Shown piece after piece: positions 25,622 to 34,555 of a stretch of DNA of 64,000 nt. The first letter of the stretch is position 1. Every line of letters begins with the position of its first letter. Origin of the DNA: Morchella semilibera (Eukaryota > Ascomycota > Pezizomycetes > Pezizales > Morchellaceae); the NCBI GenBank assembly GCA_009192285.1, contig WBVU01000009.1:62001-126000 (forward strand), read 5' to 3'. A program made the position numbers and the translations under genes. Under the pieces are notes generated by a model. The model ran no database searches and was not told where the DNA came from. It was given only the letters and a program-made list of their open reading frames with translations.

Positions 25622-27254
25622 TCAGGCGCCTGCATATCTTCTGGGACTCCCCTCCAGAAGTCGACTGAATTGGCGTTCTGCTGTGGGGGCGGTGGAGGAT
25701 TCATGGCGAGCATCATTCGACTGTCCGTTTGTCCCCAGTCTATTTTCGGGTGCTCTGACGTTCTCGGGCTGATATTTTGCCAGGATCCTCTGAGCCATCT
25801 CTTCTTCATTCTTCTGTCGAATTCTATACTGGTCTTCGCGGGATAGAGGAGGATTGATACAATCGTTGCTGTAGTGACCATATTGGCCGCACCTGTAACA
25901 AACGCCGGGGAGGACGTCTTTCACCACTACCGAATTCTCGCCGTTCAAAACGGGCGTGAGGATATCCGTAGGAATTTTGAGACTGATTTCCATACAGGTT
26001 ACCCTGATACCCGGTATGCCCGAACTGATTTCCGTGCCTGCCCCGACGGAGGTTGATTGCCGTACTGATTTGCGTACCCAGAATTTCCGTACCCGAACAC
26101 CGGCTGATTGCCGTACTGATTCCCGTATGACTGATTCGGAAACGGCGGAGCTTGATTCCCGGGCCGATACCCTGCGTTGTAGGCGCCTTGGGGACCAGGC
26201 CTTCGCTGCACAGCGTAAGTTTCCGTTTCTGGTGCTCGAGCTTGATCATTCCCCTGCACGCCGTAGACTTCGGTTTCCGGGGCCAGGTTGATGACTCTTT
26301 CGGCAGGCTTTTCTTGGGTCTTCACCTTGAGATCCGCTAGGAGCTTCAGCAAGTCCTCGCGATCAATGACGACCTTACCCCTCTTGGTGCTCTTCTTCTT
26401 CTTTTTGCGCCGCATCTCTTCTTCACTGCTGCTCTCTCCATCGTCCCCACTGCTACTCTCATCATCTGACTCAGCGCTAGAGCCATCTTCTTCGGAATCC
26501 TCCTCTTCCTCGTCGTCATGCCTCCTCCTCTTACTTGATTTAGATGATGTTCTCAACATCATCTTAACTGCATTGATTGCTTGAGCAAAGGTATACGTGT
26601 CCCCAAGCTGCCCCATTGCAATGACCAAAGCAGCGTGTGTTCTCCTTCTTGATGCCCAAGATGAACCGTTTTGCAAGCAGTATCATCCCACTGTGAGGAT
26701 AGGTTCTCATTGATCCTAATAGCTTTCTTTAGGTATCTCTTCAGCGAATCTTTACCCTGCTTCAACTTGAGGAGCTTGTTCTCTGAATCACGCCTCCTTT
26801 CTTCGTTCATTCCGGCGTTATCATACTTGCTTTTGAGGGCTTGAACGATATCTGGCCACGATGAGGTGATGCTCCTGGGTTGATTCGCGATCCATCTAGC
26901 AGCCTTGCTCCTAAGCTTACTCTTGAGAATAGATAGCTTTGCGGCGTTCTGATCATCCGCCGTGGTATAGAAAGAGGACTGGGGGATAAAGTTAACCTCG
27001 ATCGATCTGACGAAGGAATCCACATCTTCATTCGCTCTGCCGTAGAATTTAGTTGCAGGGATAGACATGATTGGTGCGTGAATTGTTTCCGTGAGAGATG
27101 TTTCGACTGGTGGTGAGCTGACGTCAGGGGGTGATGACGATGGTCCAATTATCGTGAGGGGAGGTGAAGATGGATCTGGAGGTGAGGATGAGTCTGGAGG
27201 TGATGCTAACGGTGCCTTTGGTTCTGAGGTGTGAGCCTTTTTTCTCGGGCTCAT
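25622..27254 (-). pseudogene. Retrotransposon gag with CCHC zinc knuckle
   Basis: The likely start is the ATG at 27254 (MSPRKKAHTSEP). A Pro/Ser-rich N-terminus is followed by a helical capsid-like region (ATKFYGRANEDVDSFVRSIE, ARWIANQPRSITSSWPDI, QGKDSLKRYLKKAIRINENL). Then comes an acidic and Lys-rich patch, a Gln/Gly/Asn/Tyr-rich stretch and the nucleocapsid knuckle CYRCGQYGHYSNDC (CX2CX4HX4C). An extra A near 26674, absent from copy A, breaks the frame, and a further shift precedes the knuckle. Copy A (22019-23335) keeps the first part as one frame. Confidence 0.85.
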
Positions 27255-27363
27255 CCTCTTCAGGTCCTTGATGACTCGAACGGCACCTGAGGACGGCAGA
27301 TTTTGATGAAACGACGATGAAATGGAGAGACGAAACAATTGGACTCTGTCCCCGTGAGAAAGA

Positions 27364-27381
27364 ATCACGTCGGGGTCACCA
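27364..27381 (-). other. Primer-binding site
   Basis: Two bases inside the 5' LTR the minus strand reads TGGTGACCCCGACGTGAT, complementary to a tRNA 3' end finishing in ACCA. The same sequence occurs at 23261-23278 in the duplicate. I could not assign the tRNA with confidence. Confidence 0.75.
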
Positions 27382-27383
27382 GT

Positions 27384-27688
27384 TGTGGCTGCGGACACGA
27401 GAATAGAGGTTTTGGAGGAGGAGGTTTTTTAGTTTAGATAGATTAGAGACGTTTAGGTTGATTCACTATTCACGCAGCTCATATGCTCGAATCTATGATC
27501 GAACCGATGAAAACGTGAAACTGATGATATTGTTGATGATGATAGGTGGAGATGAACGAAAGGAAACAAAGCAGAGAACTATCAAACGCGCCACGTGACA
27601 AAACATCGCCAAGGCGCCAAGGCGCGCTAATCTCTAGCCGCGCTCCCAACCCTCGCTTACACGCTGGTTGCCTAATCTTCGCCCCACA
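27384..27688 (-). repeat. 5' LTR
   Basis: 305 bp, matching the LTR at 15128-15432, with TGTGG...CCACA ends. It is followed by ACGT (27689-27692), matching the left flank. Confidence 0.95.
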
Positions 27689-27692
27689 ACGT

Positions 27693-27728
27693 CTTGGGAT
27701 CTTATCTGGAGTTATGCCGGTGGCTTGA
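27693..27728 (+). pseudogene. Right part of the interrupted reading frame
   Basis: Twelve codons (LGILSGVMPVA and a stop) that continue the frame ending at 15127 once the retrotransposon and one ACGT are removed. Confidence 0.4.
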
Positions 27729-28232
27729 GATAATAATCGGGGATTAAACCTATCATACCGCATTTTAAATTTCCTAGCACGAATCACAGTTTATCACTCA
27801 TCAGTCTTAATCTTGGGCTTAACTTAAATCAGCGAGATCTGCCCCTTTCTATACCCTACCTAGGCGATTTGAACGAATCTATATATGTATCTTCTGTATC
27901 AAATGATCCAGTGAAAGACAGATAACTATTCCTGAGGGGGTGGCCTGCCATGCTGTGGATCGCACCAGGATGAAGAACGAGTAAGGAAGCATGATTCTTA
28001 TATTTGATGTATTATATTTTAATACCAGTTTTTCACTACTGAGTTCCCCTTATCACTGAATCAATGGTATTGGTCGACTCTATGGTTAACTCTAATGCTG
28101 ATAAACAATGAGAGGCGAATGCTGGAAAGGATGTAAATGGCTGTAGACTCCAGACTTATAACGGTAGCGCGTTCACGTCTTCTTTCTAGTAGGAGAGAAA
28201 AACCTCCATTAATTATGGGTAGAACTGGCTAA
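27729..28232. other. Intergenic
   Basis: About 500 bp of AT-rich sequence with no gene, RNA gene or strong repeat that I can see. Confidence 0.5.
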
Positions 28233-28892
28233 CTATGCCTCCTGTGGCTGCGCACTGCTGCTCATGACCTTCTGCCTCAGAACTACCACCCAGAGTCCAT
28301 CAGTAATCTATTTTTTTTTCTAATGCACCTCTAGTGACAAAACATACCATCTTCGACGATTCGTACGTTCTGGCTCTTCTGTGACACAATCTTTTCCAGA
28401 TCGGCTAGGTTTTTCGTCAAATTTTCCACCTTGCCGTTGTAAAATTTCTCGGCATCAGAGGCAGATTTTTCAACATAGTATCCAGTGCCAATATCAACGA
28501 GGACATTTTCAGTATCTGCTAGGGTACCCGGAACGTACAGAGAGTTTGTGAGCGGTACGAGGATCGTTTTGCCTATCTCGCTTGCATCGCGTTAGTATTA
28601 AACCCCCAACTTCACCCGAGGGCCGGAAGGAACAGACCAGGCCTTAGGCCGGTTTTAACGGTGTTGATGCATTCTTTAAATTTGTTCTGAGCTTGTCGGA
28701 GCTTCTGGAACGACTGAGTGAGGTGTTCTAGCTCCTCGTCGAGCTGTTTTTTGACGGCGGAAAGATTGTCGACGGACAAGGTATTCAAGTCGACTATGTC
28801 ATTATGGGTCAGCAGATGCACCTTTTATCAATGAGATAGAAAGAGGGGGGCGTGCTTTGCTGCGATTGGGGGCCTTTTTCTTTTGATGCCAT
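28233..28892 (-). CDS. Prefoldin subunit 5
   Basis: Alpha-type subunit of the hexameric prefoldin co-chaperone, which hands unfolded actin and tubulin to the cytosolic chaperonin (yeast Gim5). Exons on the minus strand are 28892-28856, 28793-28634, 28580-28348 and 28282-28233, giving 159 residues, the family's usual size. The N-terminal helix carries LSAVKKQLDEELEHLTQSF, and the beta hairpins contain ILVPLTNSLYVPG and DIGTGYYVEKSA. A C-terminal helix ends VLRQKV plus a Ser/Gln tail. The first intron (28794-28855) has a GC donor; I chose it because it yields QQIDLNTLS at the junction, but this short first exon is the least certain part. The gene diverges from rad9, with a MITE between them. 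Confidence 0.92.
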
Positions 28893-29625
28893 TGCGATGA
28901 GGGGTTATGGTCTTTATTTCATGGAACGGACACTTGGTGGGACAGTGGGGCTCGCCGTCAAGAGGCCGGGTAATGACAGTTCCTGCGACTCAACACTGCA
29001 GGGCCGTGACATTGTACCTAGTGTAGGTATCCCCGGCAGAGTCCATTTCTGGATTAACAGTCGATCGGCAGGCTAAGACGGGAATACATGTACAGCCGCG
29101 TCCGCAAAGTTTTGGCACCCCCAGTCTCGAAGCTCATGATCAGTTCAAACCGTGATATAAACAACCGGATAAGAGTGACTGCAATGACAGTTTATAGTTA
29201 CATATCCCTATACTTCCGTCTATCACAACCCTTCGCAACCCTATCTTTCGATGAAGGGACCGAAATATTTTGTTTGTTGTAATCGCAGATGTTTTTATAG
29301 GGTGCCAAAACTTTGCGGACGCGGCTGTAGTAAAAAAAACTCCATATGCTGTAGAAATCTAAGACATAATTTAATTTCAGGGCTTCTGCCCAATGTCAAG
29401 TAAATTTACTTCCTTATATCGGTCATAGCAAGGAGCTAGAGCCAAGAAATACTGAATACTGTGTGTAATGGCCATACAATTGGTGCTAAGTGCTACACCG
29501 AGTGATATCTTGTGGAAAGGTAATAGCCGACCACGTGATCAAGAATGCAAGGTCACGACGTCACGTTGGCCAGCGCGTCTCCTCACAACCCCTCACCTCT
29601 TGCGCCGTATTTCACTGTTCCACAC
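28893..29625. promoter_or_regulatory. Shared divergent promoter region carrying a MITE
   Basis: The 733 bp between the prefoldin and Rad9 start codons must hold both promoters. A 235-bp MITE occupies the middle. TACATGTA sits at its left border (29085-29092) and a CCGAGTGAT element near 29500. No clear TATA box stands out. Confidence 0.45.
29093..29327. mobile_element. Tc1/mariner-type MITE
   Basis: Perfect 28-bp terminal inverted repeats (29093-29120 and 29300-29327) begin CAGCCGCGTCCGCAAAGTTT and are flanked by TA on each side. The CAG...CAAAGTTTTGGCACCC terminus is typical of Tc1/mariner-family elements. The 235-bp interior has no transposase. Perfect arms suggest recent insertion. Confidence 0.92.
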
Positions 29626-31305
29626 ATGTCAAGCTTAAAGTTTGTTCTGAGTGCTCCTGCTGCCCAGAGAATTCACGACGTTTTATCATGCTTGTCAAAA
29701 TTCTCTGAATATATCTGCCTTGAAGCTAGGCGCAACCGCTTCACACTTTCAGCCCTGAACTCAACAAAATCAGCTTATGGGGGTATCTCTTTGTCTAGTG
29801 GAGAATTTTTCGAGTCTTATAGTTTTGAGGCCCCAGGGGGTATTGAGCCTCCCAGATTCACCTGCCGTCTCTACTCCAAGGTTGTCCAGTGTCCAAATTC
29901 CAAGGGAATTGAAGCTAGAAAGTACTGATACGAGCAGTCCTAGGCGTTACTCGCTGCGTTCAGGCAGCGCTATTCGGACTCCAAGGGTAGATCAGCTATA
30001 GATAGATGTGAAGTTAGCTTTGAAGATGATCCCTCGCGACCAGAATGCCGGCTCCTCGTTCAGCTTGTGTGCGGGCATGGTGTCCTAAAGACCTATAAGC
30101 TTACTTATGAGGAAGTAGAGGTTATGGCGCCCGTGTTTGATAAGGAGCAAGCGCCGAATCGGTGGACTGTCCAAGCTAAGCTTATGAAGGATTACATGGA
30201 GCATTTCGGGCCCAAAGCTGAAGGATTAGATATTACGAGCAATAACGGAAGGGCTGTGTTTACAAGTTTTACTGAGAAAATTACGGATGGAAAAGGTATG
30301 TAATTTCGGGAAAAGGACGAACTATTGGCGCTAATACATTCAGAGATTTTGAAGTTTCCGATGCATACGAGTATTGCACTAGACACCTCTGGCTTCGAAG
30401 ATTGGTCAGCCGAAGATAAAGTGAACGTGGCAATCAGTTTGAAAGATATGAAGGTTTGTATACTGTAAAATCCAAGTATTGGATAGAGGCTAATAAAAAG
30501 AAAAACAACCCTTTTTAGGCAATAGTGATTCACGCAGCTTCTCTCAACACAACTATATCAACTTTTTATAGTGAAGCTGGCCGTCCATTCCAAGTCACTT
30601 ATGAGCACGAAGGGATGAGATGCCAGTTCACCCTGATGACCATGACCCAGGTCAGCAGCTCACAAACGTTTGCGGCCATTACAAGGTTGGAGAACCGTCC
30701 TATAGCCAACCCTACACCTATACCTCGTCATATGCCCGGTCCCGCCCCTAGGTCATCCACTCCCTTGTTTCGAGTGGCTCTAGGCGCTGCGGCTTCCCAA
30801 GACGACGGCTCTACTCAAAGCCAACAGGTATCTCACAACGATTACGAGGAACTTTATAGACCTCCTACGCGGCCTGTTCAGACTCAAGTCCAGGAAAACG
30901 CATTTACACGAAATACACAGCCGCGCCGGTCATCACCACCACCAGCCATCTCTCAGGTTCTTCCAAGCCAGCATGTGCCACAAGGATTATTTTTACCTTA
31001 CGATACCGAGGACGAAGATAACGATGATGATGATGATGATTTAGGAAAGGGCCTTGAAGAATGGGAACCAAGGCTGCGTTGGGATTCAGGTGGTGATGTT
31101 ATGCCAAGTATCTCAGTTGTGAGAGATCAAATTGCGCCGGGTATGCGGGTGGACGAAGCGGCAGATAGCACAGAAAGTGAAGAAGAGGATGATGCGGACG
31201 CAATGGTAGGGCCAACTCAGCAAGTTTCACAGGTATGGTACACACCCCTTACGTTTTCTGAACGTTCATTGACTTCTGAAGGCGAGAGGAATATTCGATT
31301 TCTGA
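29626..31305 (+). CDS. rad9: DNA-damage checkpoint clamp subunit Rad9
   Basis: Subunit of the 9-1-1 checkpoint clamp that marks damaged or stalled DNA and helps activate the ATR-type kinase. Exons 29626-29880, 29944-30295, 30344-30453, 30519-31232 and 31282-31305 give 484 residues. The N-terminal PCNA-like half contains RIHDVLSCLSKFSEYICLEA and LNSTKSAYGGI. The linker and second half carry RFTCRLYSK, CGHGVLKTYKLTYEEVEVM, FDKEQAPNRW, FTSFTEKITDGK and RPFQVTYEHEGMRCQFTLMT. The tail is acidic, Ser/Gln-rich and disordered, as in Rad9 phosphorylation tails. Taking the final intron at 31233-31281 produces the ending RGIFDF, close to the conserved fungal C-terminus; without it the frame runs on to an unconserved end at 31394. 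Confidence 0.93.
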
Positions 31306-31438
31306 AAACAGTGAGTGATTTAAATGAGGTACGATCTGTAGTCAATAGGATATACTTTCAGTTTTTGAGGAAGTTAATTTCGCAAAACGTATGAGAGAGA
31401 TATCATGTCTGTTTATTGCCCCAAGAATAGCTACCCGT

Positions 31439-32029
31439 TCACCTCCATTGGTGAGCTCTCATATAAAAATCCCATTCTTCTGTGGTTGTTGCGATAACTC
31501 CAACTTCCCACCCATCCTTCTCCATAGCCGTAATTCTCTCCAAATCTTCCCGGAGAGTCTCAACCCTGCGCTCAACCCTTTCCAGCCAATCACGAAGTAT
31601 CTTGAGCTCCCCTTCTGTTTCCCGATCGGTTTGAGAACATTTACGAGCAACATCCCCGAACTTAAGCTTTACCGGCTCCATTTGATCCACCATGGACTTG
31701 AGTGATTTCTGGGCAAATGCCATGAAAGTTTGAGCGCGGAACGACATTTCGTTGGTGAAAATGGTTCGACGACGAATGGAAGTAATGTTCCCACCAAGTA
31801 GGCGGTCTGCCCCCACGAACGCAGTCTCGGTATCGGAGGTGATGATGTAGTGCTCTGGACGTGGGGAAGGCGCAGAGGCGATAGCCCGTTGTTTCCCAAT
31901 CACAAAAAAACTGTGGGCTTCCAACCTGTGTTTGAATGATCGGCTTCTTTGATCAACCTGCTGGATGTGACTGTCGAGGTGCGCTAAGTCATCTTCGTTA
32001 TCACTTCGGGAGTTGTGGTTCAGAGACAT
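31439..32029 (-). CDS. Hypothetical coiled-coil protein
   Basis: A single 196-residue frame from the ATG at 32029, converging on rad9. It is hydrophilic and helical. Residues 120-175 form a strong heptad-like region (ETEGELKILRDWLERVERRV), and the C-terminus is Trp-rich (DGWEVG, EEWDFYMRAHQW). No signal peptide or membrane segment. I do not recognise a family; it could be one exon of a larger gene. Confidence 0.5.
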   Translation of the reverse strand: MSLNHNSRSDNEDDLAHLDSHIQQVDQRSRSFKHRLEAHSFFVIGKQRAIASAPSPRPEHYIITSDTETAFVGADRLLGGNITSIRRRTIFTNEMSFRAQTFMAFAQKSLKSMVDQMEPVKLKFGDVARKCSQTDRETEGELKILRDWLERVERRVETLREDLERITAMEKDGWEVGVIATTTEEWDFYMRAHQWR

Positions 32030-33197
32030 TCTGAGGCGGGGCTGAGGCGGGGCTGGGTGGGTAGGTGTGTTTATCTTGAGGGCCAGAGGGGGATATGTGT
32101 TGATGAAGAGGGTAATGGAGGTAGGTAGCTATTGGGGGGGGGGGTACGTGGATGTGGGATCTTGAGAATGAATGGATGGAATTGGGGGTGGAGATGGTGG
32201 TGGAGGAGGCAGATGATAGGACTTTTGATGGTGCTTAGGGTCAACGGGTGTATGTACTGCTAGTAAATACAATGGGAGGGTTAGGCTTAAGAAATGCTAT
32301 CTAGGTACTCTAAAGGGAGATTCGATTACCCTAATACTTGTTTATGGAATTGTTGTGTACGAGCTTAAAGTAATTACATGGATCTGAAATTCAGTAAGAG
32401 ATCTAGATCTATATAGTCGAGAAACCTACAGCATTTTCCCAATACCGAGTGTCCCATGTTCGGTGTTGGAATCTTTGATGTTATTGTTAACGTAGTACTA
32501 AGTAACAATGGCTTCCGGGGTGGTACCGGCCCTTCTATGTTAATCATGAGATATCACTCCTTGTGACGGACGCTCCCGAGTGATATTGGTTGATTGATGT
32601 ATGCAACCCGTAGGCTATGACAAAACCTTTCCTCCCACTTTATCGGAGGCAGGGTAAATCTTCCTCATCAAAACACAAAACTCAAAAGAAAAGAAACAAA
32701 TGTAAGAAACTTCACAATTTATTACTCCTTATCACTTTCTCTCCCATTCTTCCTACTATTCCTCCTCTCTCTCCATCTCCTTTCCGAGTGATATGTATGG
32801 TGCCGTGAGAACCTACTTAAAGCTCTTGGGGATAAAATCCTGCCATAATATATATGAATAGGTCATAATTTCTATTTATGACGTCGACCAGGAGGGAGCA
32901 CGGATGATTAGAGATGAGGTTGGGGTAATTCTAGATCTGTGGTGAGTTATATGTACTAAAGCGACAGGTAATAAGTGATGGAACGCCCTGAGATACAAAC
33001 ACCAAATGTTGGCGGCGTTTTACCGCAACAGGCATGTAGTATCTTTATACGGTTTGGATACTTTTAATGACATCGATTTCATCGGTCATCTAATCTTCGA
33101 TATAGCTTGCTATAATATATGTAGCTATGTGTGTTTGAGTAAAAAACCCGCGTTGGGGGGCCGGTTGTGGGGTGCAGAATATGCATGTACTTAAGTA
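32030..33197. other. Intergenic with repeat fragments
   Basis: No gene. CCGAGTGAT elements occur at 32576-32584 and 32784-32792, and a 16-bp match to 4512-4527 at 32595-32610. A direct repeat of CTGAGGCGGGG lies near 32030-32050 and a G run near 32134-32143. TACTTAAGTA next to 33198 is the left insertion point of the Helitron array. Confidence 0.5.
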
Positions 33198-33748
33198 CTA
33201 GCAGTGGCCAACTCGCGACCGCGAGTTGATCTAATAATATATTATTCTCACTCTTTCAATTGAGGGAACAGCGGTAAGTATAGGGAACAGCGACAGGTTA
33301 GAGGAAACAGTGACAGGTTGAGGGAATAGCGGAGTGCTTCGATCTGTCCCAGTTTTGAGGGTCAGTTCTTTATCTTGAACTATGGATATCAAATTCACTT
33401 CTCCTGGGCCCTTAGAGCTGTTATTGGGGCCCATACCCCCCGATCCACCCCCTCCCCTGGCCCCGTTCACTTCAATTTTGAGCTAACAGTTCTGCCAGTG
33501 GTCCCCCATCCCTCAGGTTCATTTCCTTCAATAGTTCTTCAATCTGCATATATGTATATATATGGGTGGTGGGGCTGGAATAGCTAAAGTTCAGTCCACA
33601 GTTCAGTCTACAGTTCAATTACTTCCAGTTGAATAATTCCAACTCCAGGTGTTCTTTTTGGTGGGGTGACCCGTTGCTATGCTACCTGACTGGAGGCAGG
33701 GTAACCGAAAAAAGGGCGCGCAACTCCCATAATCTAGTACATAGTAGA
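33198..33748 (-). mobile_element. Non-autonomous Helitron (551 bp)
   Basis: Read on the minus strand, the 5' end begins TCTACTATGTACTAGATTA (from 33748), matching the Helitron TC start. The 3' end has a hairpin (CAACTCGC/GCGAGTTG arms, 33209-33228), seven bases, then CTAG at 33198 followed by T. There is no coding capacity. Its 5' end abuts the 3' end of the next Helitron with no base between. Confidence 0.82.
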
Positions 33749-34048
33749 CTAGGGGTTGGCCACCTCGCGACCGCGAGTTGCATATATTTGGGTAATAATT
33801 TATTCTTAAATCATACAATATACAGAATACAGAAATTAGATAGAAAAAAAATGCTGAAAAAAAAATACAAAGTTAACAATACTACCCTGTTCTACCATCC
33901 AACCCAATCTTTAAAAATGATCCAGGTGATCTATTCTGTAGTTAGTCATGTCGTTTCGGAGAGTAGAGAAAAGGGGGAATTCACTTACTTTTTGTTAGTC
34001 GGTAGAATATATTTGGCCTACACCAATTCCGTAAAGTATACGCATTAC

Positions 34049-34440
34049 CTATGGTTGTGTTAGTAATAGTTAATAAAAATACTGGAAATAGATACATACC
34101 GTATTCTACAAAAACCTCCAACTACCTTGAATACAAACTCTATCAAACAGAGGCTGTCCGTCCACTATATTTATATTAGTAACACCGAATAATAATACTT
34201 AAGCTTGATACATACCGTTTCCCAGAAATCCATCGGCTACCTCCAATACCTATTCCACCAAGTACAACCAATGTCGAGATCCTGTAAATTTGTTAGTAAA
34301 TAGTTAATCATAATAGGAATTCACCTACCATTCTGCACCACGATTCTGCCCCAATAACATACACTACCAATCATATTCCACCGCAAATTATCTAGAATTG
34401 TTAGTATAAAGCGAAGCTGAAAAGCAATAACATTACTTAC
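34049..34440 (-). repeat. Array of diverged ~110-117-bp units resembling exon-intron pairs
   Basis: Downstream of the helicase stop the minus strand shows four consecutive GT-AG intron-like segments: 34440-34392, 34328-34282, 34215-34165 and 34099-34049, each 47-51 nt. Donors are GTAAGT, GTAGGT or GTATGT, with actaac/actaat branch-like sites. The segments between are 63-66 nt. Adjacent units resemble each other (GG-rich core, then ACG before GTATGTATC), so the array probably grew by tandem duplication. A further weaker unit lies near 33930-34048. No long frame spans the joined segments. Confidence 0.5.
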
Positions 34441-34555
34441 CACCTTTGAGTAGCATGATAATAGAACTCTACCCAATACTACAACCGAATAATATAAAAC
34501 TCAAGTGAAATAAAAGAAAATACAACGCATACAAAGATAAGAAAACAACAATAAT

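Larger units (their letters stand above)
23309..27415 (-). repeat. Duplicate segment B of the retrotransposon interior
   Basis: Counterpart of 19225-23307. It is continuous with the intact 5' LTR (27384-27688). It keeps a tandem pair of a roughly 33-bp unit (GAGTCGGGCC... near 23518-23560) that is partly lost in copy A. The protease and zinc-knuckle frames are better preserved here than in copy A. Confidence 0.9.
15128..27688 (-). mobile_element. Ty3/gypsy LTR retrotransposon (interior partly duplicated in this assembly)
   Basis: The element is bounded by 305-bp LTRs and flanked by ACGT on both sides (15124-15127 and 27689-27692). On the minus strand the order is LTR, primer-binding site, gag with a CCHC knuckle, aspartic protease, reverse transcriptase, RNase H, integrase with a GPY/F module, polypurine tract, LTR. 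RT before RNase H and integrase defines Ty3/gypsy. The LTRs look identical by eye, implying recent insertion. The span is 12.56 kb, but 19225-23307 and 23309-27415 are near-copies of the same segment meeting at a single N. The real element is therefore probably about 8.5 kb. Gag and pol are broken by single-base indels that differ between the two copies. Confidence 0.95.

Noticed and set aside
31282-31394. Rad9 reading straight on to a stop at 31394
   Set aside because: The unspliced tail is unlike Rad9, while splicing 31233-31281 gives the conserved RGIFDF ending.
33209-33228. CAACTCGCGACCGCGAGTTG read as a plus-strand Helitron 3' end followed by CTAA
   Set aside because: A CTAA does follow on the plus strand, but the minus-strand reading explains all three hairpins, the TC ends and the Rep strand together.
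33749-33780. TAGGGGTTGGCC as a hAT-type terminal inverted repeat
   Set aside because: No inverted partner or 8-bp target duplication. The Helitron interpretation accounts for both ends.
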